Positions 34,486-43,752 of a DNA stretch of 45,317 nucleotides are shown here, piece by piece. The stretch is taken from the NCBI GenBank assembly GCA_016932015.1, contig JAFGDQ010000002.1, positions 1-45,317 of the forward strand, written 5' to 3'. Under the pieces are notes generated by a model, which saw only the letters and a list, made by a program, of their open reading frames with translations, had not been told where the DNA came from and did not search any database. The stretch comes from Spirochaetota bacterium. GTDB lineage: Bacteria > Spirochaetota > UBA4802 > JAFGDQ01. A program made the position numbers and the translations under genes. How positions within the stretch are numbered: the first letter of the stretch is position 1; the number at the start of each line of letters is the position of its first letter.

Positions 34486-35547
34486 TCATTCTTCAGGATG
34501 ATCGTCTTCATCATCAAATAAATACTGTTCTGTGTTCGATCTCCCTACAGGAAAATAGGGAATTCCCAGATGATCGTAGGCATTTTTTGTTACCTCCCTT
34601 CCCCTGGGAGTACGCTTTATAAATCCGGACTGTACAAGGAACGGCTCATAAAAATCTTCAAGAGTTCCGGTATCTTCTCCAACCGAAATAGCAATAGTTT
34701 TTAAACCTACAGGCCCCCCGCTGTAATTCTCAATTATTGTTTTGAGAATTTTCCTGTCCATATCGTCAAGTCCGGCCTGATCAATATCGAGCTTATCAAG
34801 AGCATACTGAGTAATATTCATATCGATTTCACTCAGGCCTTCAACCAGCGCAAAATCCGCAACTCTTTTCAGCAGCCTGTTGACAATACGCGGGGTTCTC
34901 CGTGACCTTTTGGCAATTTCCATTGCAGCATCTTCCCTGATTCCGGTATTTATTATACCGGCTGAACGCATGGCAATATGCTGTAAATCCTCATATTCAT
35001 AATAATTAAGACGCAGGGGAATTCCGAAACGGTCCCTGAGAGCGGAAGTCAGCAATCCTGTTCGGGTAGTCGCGCCAATCAGAGTAAACGGCACAAGATC
35101 AATCTTAATGGACTTGGCTCCAATACCCTGCCCTATAATAATATCAATGGATCTGTCCTCCATCGCAGGATAAAGGATTTCTTCAATAGCAGGAGAAAGC
35201 CTGTGAATTTCATCAATAAAAAGAACATCATTCTCTTCAAGTCCGGTTAGAATGGAAGCCATATCTCCGGATTTATCTATCATTGGTGCGGAAGTTGCCT
35301 TAATATTAACGCCAAGTTCTTTTGCGGTTATGAAAGCAAGTGTGGTTTTACCGAGCCCCGGAGGCCCTGCTAAAAGTACATGGTCAAGAGACTGTTTTCT
35401 TATTTTTGCCGATTTTATAAATACTTTCAGATTATCTATGATTTTATTCTGGCCAATAAACTCTTTAAAGCTCAAAGGCCTGAGAGACTTTTCATAATCA
35501 TCTTCATCTGATTTATAAGCGCTTGTCAGTTTGGCAATATTATCCAT
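34486..35547 (-). CDS. ruvB: Holliday junction branch migration ATPase RuvB
   Basis: The 353-residue protein has the RuvB opening LRPLSFKEFIGQ, the Walker A GPPGLGKTT (61-69), Walker B LFIDEIHRL (109-117), sensor 1 (LIGATTRTG), the arginine-finger region (LRDRFGIPLRLNYYEYEDL) and the C-terminal winged helix with IKRTPRGREVT. It drives branch migration at Holliday junctions together with RuvA. RuvA and RuvC are not adjacent. It is 7 bases after the IIA gene and probably co-transcribed. A small 8-bp hairpin overlaps its stop. Confidence 0.97.
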   Translation of the reverse strand: MDNIAKLTSAYKSDEDDYEKSLRPLSFKEFIGQNKIIDNLKVFIKSAKIRKQSLDHVLLAGPPGLGKTTLAFITAKELGVNIKATSAPMIDKSGDMASILTGLEENDVLFIDEIHRLSPAIEEILYPAMEDRSIDIIIGQGIGAKSIKIDLVPFTLIGATTRTGLLTSALRDRFGIPLRLNYYEYEDLQHIAMRSAGIINTGIREDAAMEIAKRSRRTPRIVNRLLKRVADFALVEGLSEIDMNITQYALDKLDIDQAGLDDMDRKILKTIIENYSGGPVGLKTIAISVGEDTGTLEDFYEPFLVQSGFIKRTPRGREVTKNAYDHLGIPYFPVGRSNTEQYLFDDEDDHPEE

Positions 35548-35554
35548 AACAGAT

Positions 35555-36025
35555 TTAATTTAAACTGGTCTCAAACTCTTTAATGGCCTTTAATATTGTT
35601 TCAGGCTTTTTAAGGGTGAGAAGTTTTTCTCTAAGTTCATCATTATTCATTATTTTTGCAATATCAGCCAGTGTTTTTATATGCTGTTTAAGTTTATTTC
35701 TGGGGACAAGAAGAAAAATTGCGATATTAACCGGTTCATTATCGATCGAATCGAAATCAATTCCCGGATCGCACAAAGCAAGTATTATTACAGCTTCCTC
35801 AACAACATCTGTTGAACAGTGTGGTATCGCCACTCCCCTGCCGATACCTGTACTCATAGACTTCTCTCTTTCAAAGAGGGCTGTTTTTAATACATTTCTG
35901 TCATCTTTATTTACCAGATTATTCCTGATAGCCAAATCCAGCATTTCTTCAATTAATGCCCATCTGTCTTTAGCTCTGGCTTTAACAATTACATTGGTCT
36001 TTTTTAAATTTTTTGACAGTATCAT
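35555..36025 (-). CDS. PTS EIIA-like (PtsN-type) regulatory protein
   Basis: The 156-residue protein matches the fructose/nitrogen IIA domain: FEREKSMSTGIGRGVAIPHC, with phospho-acceptor His69 in AIPHCS, then the FLLVPRNKLKQHIKTLADIA core. It lacks a transporter, so it is the PtsN regulatory type, phosphorylated by an HPr homologue. It is located upstream of ruvB in an operon; this pairing has no obvious functional meaning. No clear ribosome site. Confidence 0.9.
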   Translation of the reverse strand: MILSKNLKKTNVIVKARAKDRWALIEEMLDLAIRNNLVNKDDRNVLKTALFEREKSMSTGIGRGVAIPHCSTDVVEEAVIILALCDPGIDFDSIDNEPVNIAIFLLVPRNKLKQHIKTLADIAKIMNNDELREKLLTLKKPETILKAIKEFETSLN

Positions 36026-36354
36026 TTACAATTTTTTTATATTGTTTTTAAATTTTTTCTATTATTAATTCAGTTAGCAGAAAAAATTGACTGACGACTT
36101 CAATTTTTCTTTAAAAATAACAGGCAAATTTCAATATAGAAAATTTAAAAACCGGGTTTGTTAGTTATAATAGATAATTGAATTAAGTCAAGCCTTATAT
36201 TCATACTATTATTATACCGCTCCATTAGATAATAGAAATCAGTATTTCAGTCTATAAATTTTTATTATTGCAAAAAATGAAAATATTCAGGAATAATGTA
36301 AATTCACATTTAGAGCAGTAACAATAACAAAATTATAAAAATAAAGAGAAAAAA
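36026..36354. other. AT-rich intergenic region between divergent genes
   Basis: 329 bases without coding potential. The minus-strand promoter candidate at 36164-36191 is the only signal noted. Confidence 0.5.
36164..36191 (-). promoter_or_regulatory. Candidate sigma-70 promoter for the IIA-ruvB operon
   Basis: On the minus strand TTGACT and TATAAC are separated by 16 bases, at 36186-36191 and 36164-36169, about 140 bases before the IIA start. Both boxes are near consensus. Confidence 0.4.
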
Positions 36355-36987
36355 ATGTTTCCTGAATCGCAATTAATAATGAATATTTCAAACAATATTC
36401 TCAGTCAATGGCATAATTCAATAGAAAAAAGTATAACCTATTTTAATGATGCTTTAAATCTTATAAATAATTATAAAAAAGACAATATTTCAGACCAGAT
36501 TGCATTACTTTCGCTGATAAATACCACGCTATGGCACGAAGAAGACAAAGCAAGAGACACAAGTGCAAAAGACAAAGATATTGCAGACGTAAAACGCAAT
36601 ATTGATAAACTTAATGCAATGCGCGTAAACAAGACAGAAGAAATTGATAATATTTTATTTAATGAAACAACTTTCAACCGGAATTCGCCGCTAAATACAG
36701 AAACTGTCGGAAGCGTAATTGACAGGCTTACAATACTAGCCCTAAAAAAATATCATATGGAAATTGAATCAAAACGTCAGGATTCATCAGAAGAGATTAG
36801 AAATAAATGCATTAGTAATCTCTCAAATATTAACACACAGATGAAAGATCTTATGCTGGCATATGACACACTTTTATCGGAAATTCAGAGCGGGAAAAGA
36901 CGATATTCACTTTACCGACAGTTTAAAATGTATAATGATCCGGATCTTAATCCTGTACTTTATTCTGCAAAACAGCAAAATAAATAA
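36355..36987 (+). CDS. DUF4254 domain protein
   Basis: The 210-residue protein has DUF4254 signatures: INTTLWHEEDKARD (helix with Trp-His), VKRNIDKLNAMRVNKTEEID, and NTETVGSVIDRLTILALKKY with the helix HM. The protein is predicted helical, cytoplasmic. DUF4254 proteins are often found beside lipopolysaccharide glycosyltransferases, as here, where the GT9 gene follows 32 bases later. Function is unknown; a role in envelope glycan assembly is inference. AGAGAAAAAA is a weak ribosome site. Confidence 0.85.
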   Translation: MFPESQLIMNISNNILSQWHNSIEKSITYFNDALNLINNYKKDNISDQIALLSLINTTLWHEEDKARDTSAKDKDIADVKRNIDKLNAMRVNKTEEIDNILFNETTFNRNSPLNTETVGSVIDRLTILALKKYHMEIESKRQDSSEEIRNKCISNLSNINTQMKDLMLAYDTLLSEIQSGKRRYSLYRQFKMYNDPDLNPVLYSAKQQNK

Positions 36988-37019
36988 TATTTCCGCTAAA
37001 TAATTCAAACAATTAATAC

Positions 37020-38075
37020 ATGCAAAAAACAAACTTACGCAAAGCAAGATTTCTTTTAATTCAGTTCAAACCTGCAGGCGACGTTTTACTGTTAACTCCG
37101 GTTGTGAAAGCAATTAAGAAAAAATATCCGGATTCAAACATAACATTTCTTGTAAATGAAAAAGAATCAAACCTCATCAGAGATTATTCTCTCATTGATG
37201 ATTTTATTCTTGTAAAAAAACATTCAAAAAAAGGCTTTAAAAATTATTTTTCTTATTTAACATATAATATTAATCTCATTTCCCGTATCAGGAAAAAAAA
37301 ATTTGATGTTGTAATAGATTATATCGGGAACCCAAAATCCGGACTTATCACGTTTCTCAGCGGATCTCCAATAAAAATCGGCAGGAAAGGAAGCAGGAGT
37401 TATTTTTATAACAGAAAAATAGATATTCAGGATAAAAATATTAATACTGTTGTAAGAAGACTGTGTCACCTGAAACCTTTAAATATAGAGTCAGATTATA
37501 TGCCTCCTGAAATTAATATAAATTCAGAAGACCGTAAAACGGCTGAAAAATATTTCAATTTATTAAAAATAAAACCCGGAAGGCCTGTTATTATACTTGC
37601 TCCGAACAGCCCCAGGAGTTCAAGAAAGTGGCCTGCAGACAATTTTATTACTACAGGTAAAAATTTAATCAGCAAATATAACGCAAAAATACTTCTTGCA
37701 TGGGGACCGGGCGAAGAAGAATACACTGAAAACATTCTTCAAAAAATTGGTAATAATGCAGAAATGCTGCCTCGTACGACATTTACTGAAATGGCGGCTG
37801 TTTTTGCAAAATCAGATTTAATTATATGTCTGGACGGAGGAGCAAAGCATATTGCAAATGCTGTCGGCATCAGAAGTATAACCATTTACGGTCCTACGAA
37901 CCCGTTTGTATGGAATCATCCGGACTGGAATCTAAATCCTGTTATCAGAGCAGATGTACCGTGTATACAGTGTGAAAGAAGAACCTGCCCGATGCAGCAG
38001 CATAACTGCATGATAGAAATTACTCCGGATATAGTCATGAATGCCGTATACAAAATTTTCCCAATTAATCATTGA
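37020..38075 (+). CDS. Glycosyltransferase family 9 (heptosyltransferase-like)
   Basis: The 351-residue protein is of GT-B fold. N-terminus ARFLLIQFKPAGDVLLLTPV matches the acceptor domain of heptosyltransferases. The donor-binding half has IILAPNSPRSSRKWPADNFI and a conserved IICLDGGAKHIANAVG (family: DTG..HLAAA). The C-terminal end has a Cys-rich stretch CIQCERRTCPMQQHNC, common in this family. It adds heptose or a related sugar to the lipopolysaccharide core from the cytoplasmic face. It is in one operon with the DUF4254 gene. Confidence 0.92.
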   Translation: MQKTNLRKARFLLIQFKPAGDVLLLTPVVKAIKKKYPDSNITFLVNEKESNLIRDYSLIDDFILVKKHSKKGFKNYFSYLTYNINLISRIRKKKFDVVIDYIGNPKSGLITFLSGSPIKIGRKGSRSYFYNRKIDIQDKNINTVVRRLCHLKPLNIESDYMPPEININSEDRKTAEKYFNLLKIKPGRPVIILAPNSPRSSRKWPADNFITTGKNLISKYNAKILLAWGPGEEEYTENILQKIGNNAEMLPRTTFTEMAAVFAKSDLIICLDGGAKHIANAVGIRSITIYGPTNPFVWNHPDWNLNPVIRADVPCIQCERRTCPMQQHNCMIEITPDIVMNAVYKIFPINH

Positions 38076-38304
38076 CATTTCAGTTTACTAACACAATAAA
38101 AATAAAAGAACCTGATTCCCTGATTTTCTTCATCAAAAAATAGTAACCGATTATTGACCATTTACATAAAATTGTTTAACTTAATTTCAACTGTGTTTAT
38201 TTAAATATATTAAAATTCATTCTTCATAATATTTTTATAAACCCTGGATAAAATTTTATTTTTACACCACAATTAACTTATCATTGACACAAAGGAGGTA
38301 AATT

Positions 38305-39045
38305 ATGAAAAAAAACTTAATTTTTATAATCCTTTTATTATTATTATTTTCCGGCACTGCTTTTGCAAAAATTGTCGTTCAATCTTCAAAAGGAGATGCT
38401 GCATTTAAAAAAGACAGGAACTGGGTTCCGCTCAAAAAAGGAATGACTCTTAGCGAAGGAACCAAAATCAGTACAGGAGTTAGATCCTGGGCAGTTCTTG
38501 ATATTGACGGTGACACGGTTAAAATAAATCAACTTACAATGATGAAGGTATTCCGAAACCGGCCGACACCCGTTGAAAAAAATACCCATCTTGCTTTAAA
38601 ACATGGAAGCCTGAAAGCCAGAATACAAAAAATCGGCAAACTTAAAACCAGCTTCAGAATATCAACACCAGTGGCAACGTCAAGTGTTCGGGGAACAGAG
38701 GAACTGGTATCATACGGCGCCAGGTCAGGAATGACAATAGAGGTGCTGGAAGGAATAGTAGAAGGAAGAAACATACAGGGTTCTATCAGAAGAATATCCG
38801 GTAAATCAGTTTTTCGTCAGGGCCCGAATGATTCAAAACCGAAAAATCTTCTATTCAGCTTAAAAGATCAATCACTCCCGAGTTTATTTGACCCGAATAC
38901 AACTGATGATGAAAAGAACGCGCATGAATATTCAGGATTTGATCTTGTCAATGACAGTGAAAATCCGGCAGACATCGTTGAAAATGCTTCGGATTTTACT
39001 CCTGAAAGCACTGTCAATTTAGAAGTAACATGGGAGGAAAAATAG
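38305..39045 (+). CDS. FecR domain protein, exported
   Basis: The 246-residue protein has a signal peptide (cleavage near AFA-KIVV, about 21-22) and a FecR domain (about 40-155): KKGMTLSEGTKISTGVRSWA, then KHGSLKARI and FRISTPVATSSVRGTEELVS. FecR domains in such proteins sit in the periplasm and are thought to sense or bind glycans or envelope partners. It heads a three-gene cluster with a strong AAAGGAGGTAAATT ribosome site. Unlike the classic FecR it has no N-terminal anti-sigma part, so it is not an anti-sigma factor. Confidence 0.9.
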   Translation: MKKNLIFIILLLLLFSGTAFAKIVVQSSKGDAAFKKDRNWVPLKKGMTLSEGTKISTGVRSWAVLDIDGDTVKINQLTMMKVFRNRPTPVEKNTHLALKHGSLKARIQKIGKLKTSFRISTPVATSSVRGTEELVSYGARSGMTIEVLEGIVEGRNIQGSIRRISGKSVFRQGPNDSKPKNLLFSLKDQSLPSLFDPNTTDDEKNAHEYSGFDLVNDSENPADIVENASDFTPESTVNLEVTWEEK

Positions 39046-39052
39046 CATAAAA

Positions 39053-39514
39053 ATGAAAAAAATAATAATTTTTTTATGTATTCTGTTTTTTTATACCATT
39101 CAGGCTTATTCTCAAAATACTGAAAGGAATATAAACTTTATCAATGAAGTTGCTGATAAGGAAAAAGCAACGTTTTCGGAAGGTGTGCATTTTTTTATAA
39201 TGGTAATGGGTGAATCTCCCGGAACATTCAATAAAAATATTGCCTTTTTAAATAAAGAAGGCATCACAAAAGGAATAACACAATCAGAAAATACTCCGCT
39301 CAGACGCGGGACTTTTGCTCTTATGATGGCAAGGCATCTCGACTGTAAGGATACGCTACTGTTTAGAATTTTTGAAACCGAAAGATATGCATACAGAGCC
39401 TGCACTGCAAACGGTATAATGAGTCATGAAGGAAGTGAGTGGGATATTCTCAGCGGCGGGGAGTTAATTGAAATAATGACTAAAGTAAGTGAATTGTCCG
39501 GAGGTAATGAGTGA
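39053..39514 (+). CDS. Small exported protein of the FecR cluster
   Basis: The 153-residue protein has a signal peptide (cleavage near AYSQN). Its mature part reads FLNKEGITKGITQSENTPL, then RRGTFALMMARHL and YRACTANGIM, loosely like an SLH repeat (GI..G......PLTRG.FA.ML.R.L), but this is only a resemblance and a second repeat is not clear. A GGAGG site lies 15 or more bases upstream, inside the end of fecR. Its stop overlaps the next gene by 4 bases. Function unknown. Confidence 0.75.
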   Translation: MKKIIIFLCILFFYTIQAYSQNTERNINFINEVADKEKATFSEGVHFFIMVMGESPGTFNKNIAFLNKEGITKGITQSENTPLRRGTFALMMARHLDCKDTLLFRIFETERYAYRACTANGIMSHEGSEWDILSGGELIEIMTKVSELSGGNE

Positions 39515-40911
39515 AATTAATTAACTTTTTTCTGATTAGCATAATAATCTTTTCTGCTTCTTCTTTCGATCTGTTTGCACAATCCGGAAAAACAGAAAAC
39601 AGCGAAATTTTTCCTGAATTTAAAGCTGAAGATGACATGAAACCGCTAAGGGCCGGACTTCGTCCTTTTTCAATCAGTTACGGCGGCTGGATTACTTCTG
39701 TACTTATTGATGACCGTTCCGGAAATGATCAAGCTCAGGCAGAAATCATGTCGTCAGTAAACATAGCCAAAGTGTGGCTTAGAACAGCCCTTCCATATAA
39801 TACTGAAATATACTTAAGAGCCAGAAATATCTATTCATACTATATAGATAAACCCGAGGGATCCGGACTGGATGACAGTGAAAATGATTTTGATCTTGAT
39901 GTAGGATATGTATCAATAATTAACGGCGACAGTACCTTAAGAGGATTTCTCGGTCGTAAATATTTTATGATAGGAACAGGTTTACTTTTTAACGGCAGAG
40001 GTGACGGCGGAGAAATCAGTTATTATTCAAAATATGTGGATGTAAAAGTTTTCGGAGCTTATACCGGACTGCTTAGCGAGGATACAAATCCATACCGTCT
40101 CAGCACAAAAGATTTTGCTGATAACGGCAGAAGAGTCTTCATAGGCGGTATATTATCAAAAACAATATATAATCAGACCCTGTACCTTATGGGTCTGTAC
40201 CAGATGGATAATAATGACGACATTGATGATCCGGGCCATCCTGACGCGAAAACAGCTTACAACTCCCGGTATTACGGAATTGGTTTTAATGGAACTTTGC
40301 AAAATGCATTTTACTATGGAGAATTTATTCTTGAGCAGGGAACAAGTTATACGGATATCGACACCCCGGAAAATGAAGAACAGAATATTAAGGCCATGGC
40401 AGCACGAGCAGGGCTTAATTACTTTTTCGATGTCAAACTCAGGCCTGTTATAATTTTTGATTATGCATACGGCTCAGGAGATGCGGACAGAGATGAACAG
40501 CCTTCTTCTCCTAACGGCAACACAGCAAAAGACGATAATGGCTTTCTTTACTTTGGAACATATGTCGGCGGATTTGCGTTAAGGCCGTATCTAACAAATA
40601 TTCATATTTACAGAATAGGACTTTCCTTATCACCATTCTATGATTTCAGTAATAATTTAATTAAACGGATTAATGTTATCGCAAGTTATTACAATTATCA
40701 GAAAGACATTTCAATTTCAAACATAAATGACGGCGAAGCGACAAAACCCAATAAGGATATAGGACAGGAAATTGATTTATCCTTAAGATGGAAAATATTC
40801 TCAGACTTTTCATTTTTCGCGAATATGGGATATTTTATACCGGGATCGGCTTATGTGTCCGGAGAAAAAAACAGAACATTCATAATGGGCGGAATTAATT
40901 TATCATTTTAA
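39511..40911 (+). CDS. Outer-membrane beta-barrel, alginate-export-like
   Basis: The start is a GTG in the overlap GTGA with the previous stop; CCGGAGGTAAT lies just upstream. The 466-residue protein has a signal peptide (cleavage near LFAQS) and many alternating strands ending in INLSF, the terminal aromatic signal for barrel assembly. FLGRKYFMIGTGLLFNGRGD and the repeated tyrosine-rich strands recall the AlgE-like porin family. It probably forms a pore, its substrate unknown. Co-translated with the previous gene, so FecR, the small protein and the barrel are one operon. Confidence 0.85.
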   Translation: MKLINFFLISIIIFSASSFDLFAQSGKTENSEIFPEFKAEDDMKPLRAGLRPFSISYGGWITSVLIDDRSGNDQAQAEIMSSVNIAKVWLRTALPYNTEIYLRARNIYSYYIDKPEGSGLDDSENDFDLDVGYVSIINGDSTLRGFLGRKYFMIGTGLLFNGRGDGGEISYYSKYVDVKVFGAYTGLLSEDTNPYRLSTKDFADNGRRVFIGGILSKTIYNQTLYLMGLYQMDNNDDIDDPGHPDAKTAYNSRYYGIGFNGTLQNAFYYGEFILEQGTSYTDIDTPENEEQNIKAMAARAGLNYFFDVKLRPVIIFDYAYGSGDADRDEQPSSPNGNTAKDDNGFLYFGTYVGGFALRPYLTNIHIYRIGLSLSPFYDFSNNLIKRINVIASYYNYQKDISISNINDGEATKPNKDIGQEIDLSLRWKIFSDFSFFANMGYFIPGSAYVSGEKNRTFIMGGINLSF

Positions 40912-40958
40912 AAAAAATACTTTAGGATTGAATCCTAAATAGTAGCATAACAATTAAA

Positions 40959-40985
40959 AAAACTGCGGGCAACTCCCACAGTTTT
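40959..40985. terminator. Bidirectional intrinsic terminator
   Basis: AAAACTGCGGG and CCCACAGTTTT pair (one mismatch) around a 5-base loop, with T-rich sequence on both strands. It lies between the barrel gene and the convergent cyclase gene. A second, smaller palindrome (TTTAGGATT/AATCCTAAA, 40921-40939) precedes it. Confidence 0.8.
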
Positions 40986-41018
40986 ATTTCACACAGCTTT
41001 AATTTATTCCTGTAAGAT

Positions 41019-43637
41019 TTATTTGGAAGTCATCTTATAAACACCGTCCCAACTTTTGGAAGGAGGCCGTTTTATAAATTGTTCACATCTCTCAATATAC
41101 TTCAGGGACGGTCCGTCATCTTTTATTATCTTTAATCCTTCTTTAAATTTATTAATCGCTCTTTTCCATTCCCTGTTGCCGAAAAGATCAAGTGCAGCAT
41201 AATATTTTTCCATCATTAAATACATTCTTTCCGGAAGCTGTCCCTTTCTGCCAAGAAGCTCGTAAATGACAATAGGTTCCTCTTTCCCTACCACCCTAAC
41301 TGTATCCAGTTTACGTACCTCAACGTCATCTCTAACTAACTCGTATGTGGTTTCGCTAATCATAGCATAAGTGTTGTAAAACTTATTTACACCCTCAAGT
41401 CTTGATGCAAGGTTTACGGAATCACCCATTGCCGTATAATCCAGTCTGTTTGTTGACCCCATATTGCCTACTACAGCTTTACCTGAATTAATCCCCATCC
41501 TTACTTTCATTACGTCAATTTTTTTGCTCTTCCAGCTATCCTGCAACTCACGAAGCTTTTTCTTCATATCAATAGAAGCAAGACAGCACCTCAGTGCATG
41601 ATCCTCAAATGACTGCGGTGCTCCGTAGAATGCCATTATCGCGTCGCCTTCGTATTTATCGACCGTACCGCCGTGAGAAAGAATAATTTCAGTCATAGCC
41701 GAAAGGTACTCGTTAAGTCTTGCAACCAGCTCAGGCGGCGTCAATTTTTCTGAAATAGTTGAAAATCCGGCTATGTCAGAGAAGAATATTGTAATTTCTC
41801 TTTCCTCACCTCCAAGCTCAAGAGCTTCCGGGCTTTCTATAATCTGATCAATTACACCTGGTGCAAGATATCTTGAAAACGCATTTTTAATATATCTTTT
41901 CTGACTTTCCTCTTTCATTAATTTACTGGCTGCAATTATAGATGAAGGAAGAAAAAAGGCCAGATTCGTACCAAGCTGCTCAATCCATATATTATAATAT
42001 GAAAATAGAAGAATATTAACAAAATTAAGTATTACAAGAGAAAGGACAATCGCAATAATTGATTTTTTTGCGCTTATCATCTGGACAAGAACACCGATAA
42101 CTACAGCAAGAATGAGCATTATTATCAAATTAAAATATTTATTTACTTTAATAATAAATGACTCATTCAGTACTGTATTTATAATATTAATATAAGTACC
42201 GACCATCGGATAATTATTATCAATGGGAGTAGCACCAACGTCCTGAGTTCCTGTTGCAATAAGTCCCGCAATACATATTTTATCTTTTAAAGATTCAACC
42301 TGCCTTACTATATTTATAGCCTTTAAATAATTCTTATATTGACCGACAATTTCAGCGGCTTCCGTACTTTTATTTTTTTCATACTCCGCTTCATATTTTG
42401 TTATCTCATCTTTTATAATTGATTCATATTTATCTTCAATGTCTGCAATTTTCTTCTTTATGTTACTTATATCGTTCCAGGCAGTTCGTCTCGATTCAGA
42501 ATCCATGGCTTTCCTGAAAGCAGTATAAGACCTATCCAGGTCTGAAAAAAGGCCGATTCTTTCCCGGGACTCATCCTCCATGTCCAGACCGTTAAAATAA
42601 TTATGTATTTCATCTTTTACCTCTGTATATTCAATAAGACCATAAAATGGAACATGCTTAAAAGAATCAAGAAAAGGCCCTTCTCCGGCCCAATTTATAT
42701 ACATTCTACCCTTAGAATCAACCGGTATTGAGATATCTTTTTTTTCATATGTTAACGGATTTAACGCATTTTTAAGAACAATTCTTCTTCCTGGATATAT
42801 TTCAACATTTTCCTTTTTTACCTTGCAGATATCCATTAGCATAACAAGCGCCATTTCGAAATAAATTCTTCCGTCATAAACATTTATCAATTTCTTTTTT
42901 CGTGCTACACCGTCTGAATCAAAATCACTGTCAGTGAATCCAAAATTGTAAGCTGAACTTACAAGTATCGGAATCGGCCTTGCTATATCAACATCCTCCC
43001 GGTCAATAAGGTGAAAATATTTATCTAATTTGCCTTTTGGGACAGGGACTGAAGCAATATTGGTAAAAATTTTTTGCGCGTTTTTCAGTTCCTCCATTTC
43101 ATCAGTTGAAAGATCATAAAATTTCATTTTCCCTGTTAGAAAATGATATGGCAGAATTGCACGACCGTATTTTTTAAGACCTTCAGCAAAAATATTATCA
43201 TTGTTCAATATAATTGCGGACAATTCTTCATTACTTATTTTCATATTTTCCTGAACTTTCTTCTGCAAATAGTTTACAACATCAATATCTACCTGATCAG
43301 GAGAAGGATCAGGAAATTCCATATCAAAAGTAACCTGCTCTGCACCAACCTCTGTTAAAACATCCAGAGCTGTCGCATAATAATGCCTTGGCCACGGATA
43401 TTTCCCTACATTATTTATACTGTTATCATCAATATTAAGAAATACAAGCTGATCCCATTCATTAATAGGGGTCTTTAAATCGAATCGCATATCGTAAAAT
43501 CTGTTTTCAAAAGACTCATAAATATTCGAAAAACTGAAAAGAGCAATAAAAACAAAACATATAAGTCCAATAATAATTCCGGAGATTGCCTTATTCTCAA
43601 GGAAATTGCTTTTAATTTCTTTTGATTTGGCTGGCAT
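41019..43637 (-). CDS. CHASE2-domain adenylate/guanylate cyclase
   Basis: The 872-residue protein has a first membrane helix (about 18-38), a large CHASE2 sensory domain outside the membrane (about 40-490; YDMRFDLKTP, FLNIDDNSINNVGKYPWPR), three closely spaced membrane helices (about 500-580) and a class III nucleotide cyclase domain (about 615-800; ITIFFSDIAGFSTISEKL, YEGDAIMAFYGAP, VRMGINSGKAVVGNMGS), then a TPR-like tail (815-860). Metal-binding aspartates of the cyclase (FFSDIAG and EGDAIM) are present, so cAMP (or cGMP) should be made. The CHASE2 domain has a long helical insertion at about 340-450. It converges with the FecR operon; CHASE2 cyclases and FecR proteins are often neighbours. 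Confidence 0.93.
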   Translation of the reverse strand: MPAKSKEIKSNFLENKAISGIIIGLICFVFIALFSFSNIYESFENRFYDMRFDLKTPINEWDQLVFLNIDDNSINNVGKYPWPRHYYATALDVLTEVGAEQVTFDMEFPDPSPDQVDIDVVNYLQKKVQENMKISNEELSAIILNNDNIFAEGLKKYGRAILPYHFLTGKMKFYDLSTDEMEELKNAQKIFTNIASVPVPKGKLDKYFHLIDREDVDIARPIPILVSSAYNFGFTDSDFDSDGVARKKKLINVYDGRIYFEMALVMLMDICKVKKENVEIYPGRRIVLKNALNPLTYEKKDISIPVDSKGRMYINWAGEGPFLDSFKHVPFYGLIEYTEVKDEIHNYFNGLDMEDESRERIGLFSDLDRSYTAFRKAMDSESRRTAWNDISNIKKKIADIEDKYESIIKDEITKYEAEYEKNKSTEAAEIVGQYKNYLKAINIVRQVESLKDKICIAGLIATGTQDVGATPIDNNYPMVGTYINIINTVLNESFIIKVNKYFNLIIMLILAVVIGVLVQMISAKKSIIAIVLSLVILNFVNILLFSYYNIWIEQLGTNLAFFLPSSIIAASKLMKEESQKRYIKNAFSRYLAPGVIDQIIESPEALELGGEEREITIFFSDIAGFSTISEKLTPPELVARLNEYLSAMTEIILSHGGTVDKYEGDAIMAFYGAPQSFEDHALRCCLASIDMKKKLRELQDSWKSKKIDVMKVRMGINSGKAVVGNMGSTNRLDYTAMGDSVNLASRLEGVNKFYNTYAMISETTYELVRDDVEVRKLDTVRVVGKEEPIVIYELLGRKGQLPERMYLMMEKYYAALDLFGNREWKRAINKFKEGLKIIKDDGPSLKYIERCEQFIKRPPSKSWDGVYKMTSK

Positions 43638-43752
43638 GATGTAATTCTCCCTGTTAACGAGGTATTCTTTATTTCTCTTTAGTTAAATCGTCATCATTAT
43701 AAAAATATGTTAATAAAACTGTATATTAAAGTCAGGTAAGTGAATAGGAATA

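Noticed and set aside
34478..34500. Small palindrome (CATCCTGA/TCAGGATG) at the kdsB-ruvB junction as a terminator
   Set aside because: The stem is only 8 bp, there is no T-run on either strand, and it overlaps the ruvB coding end.
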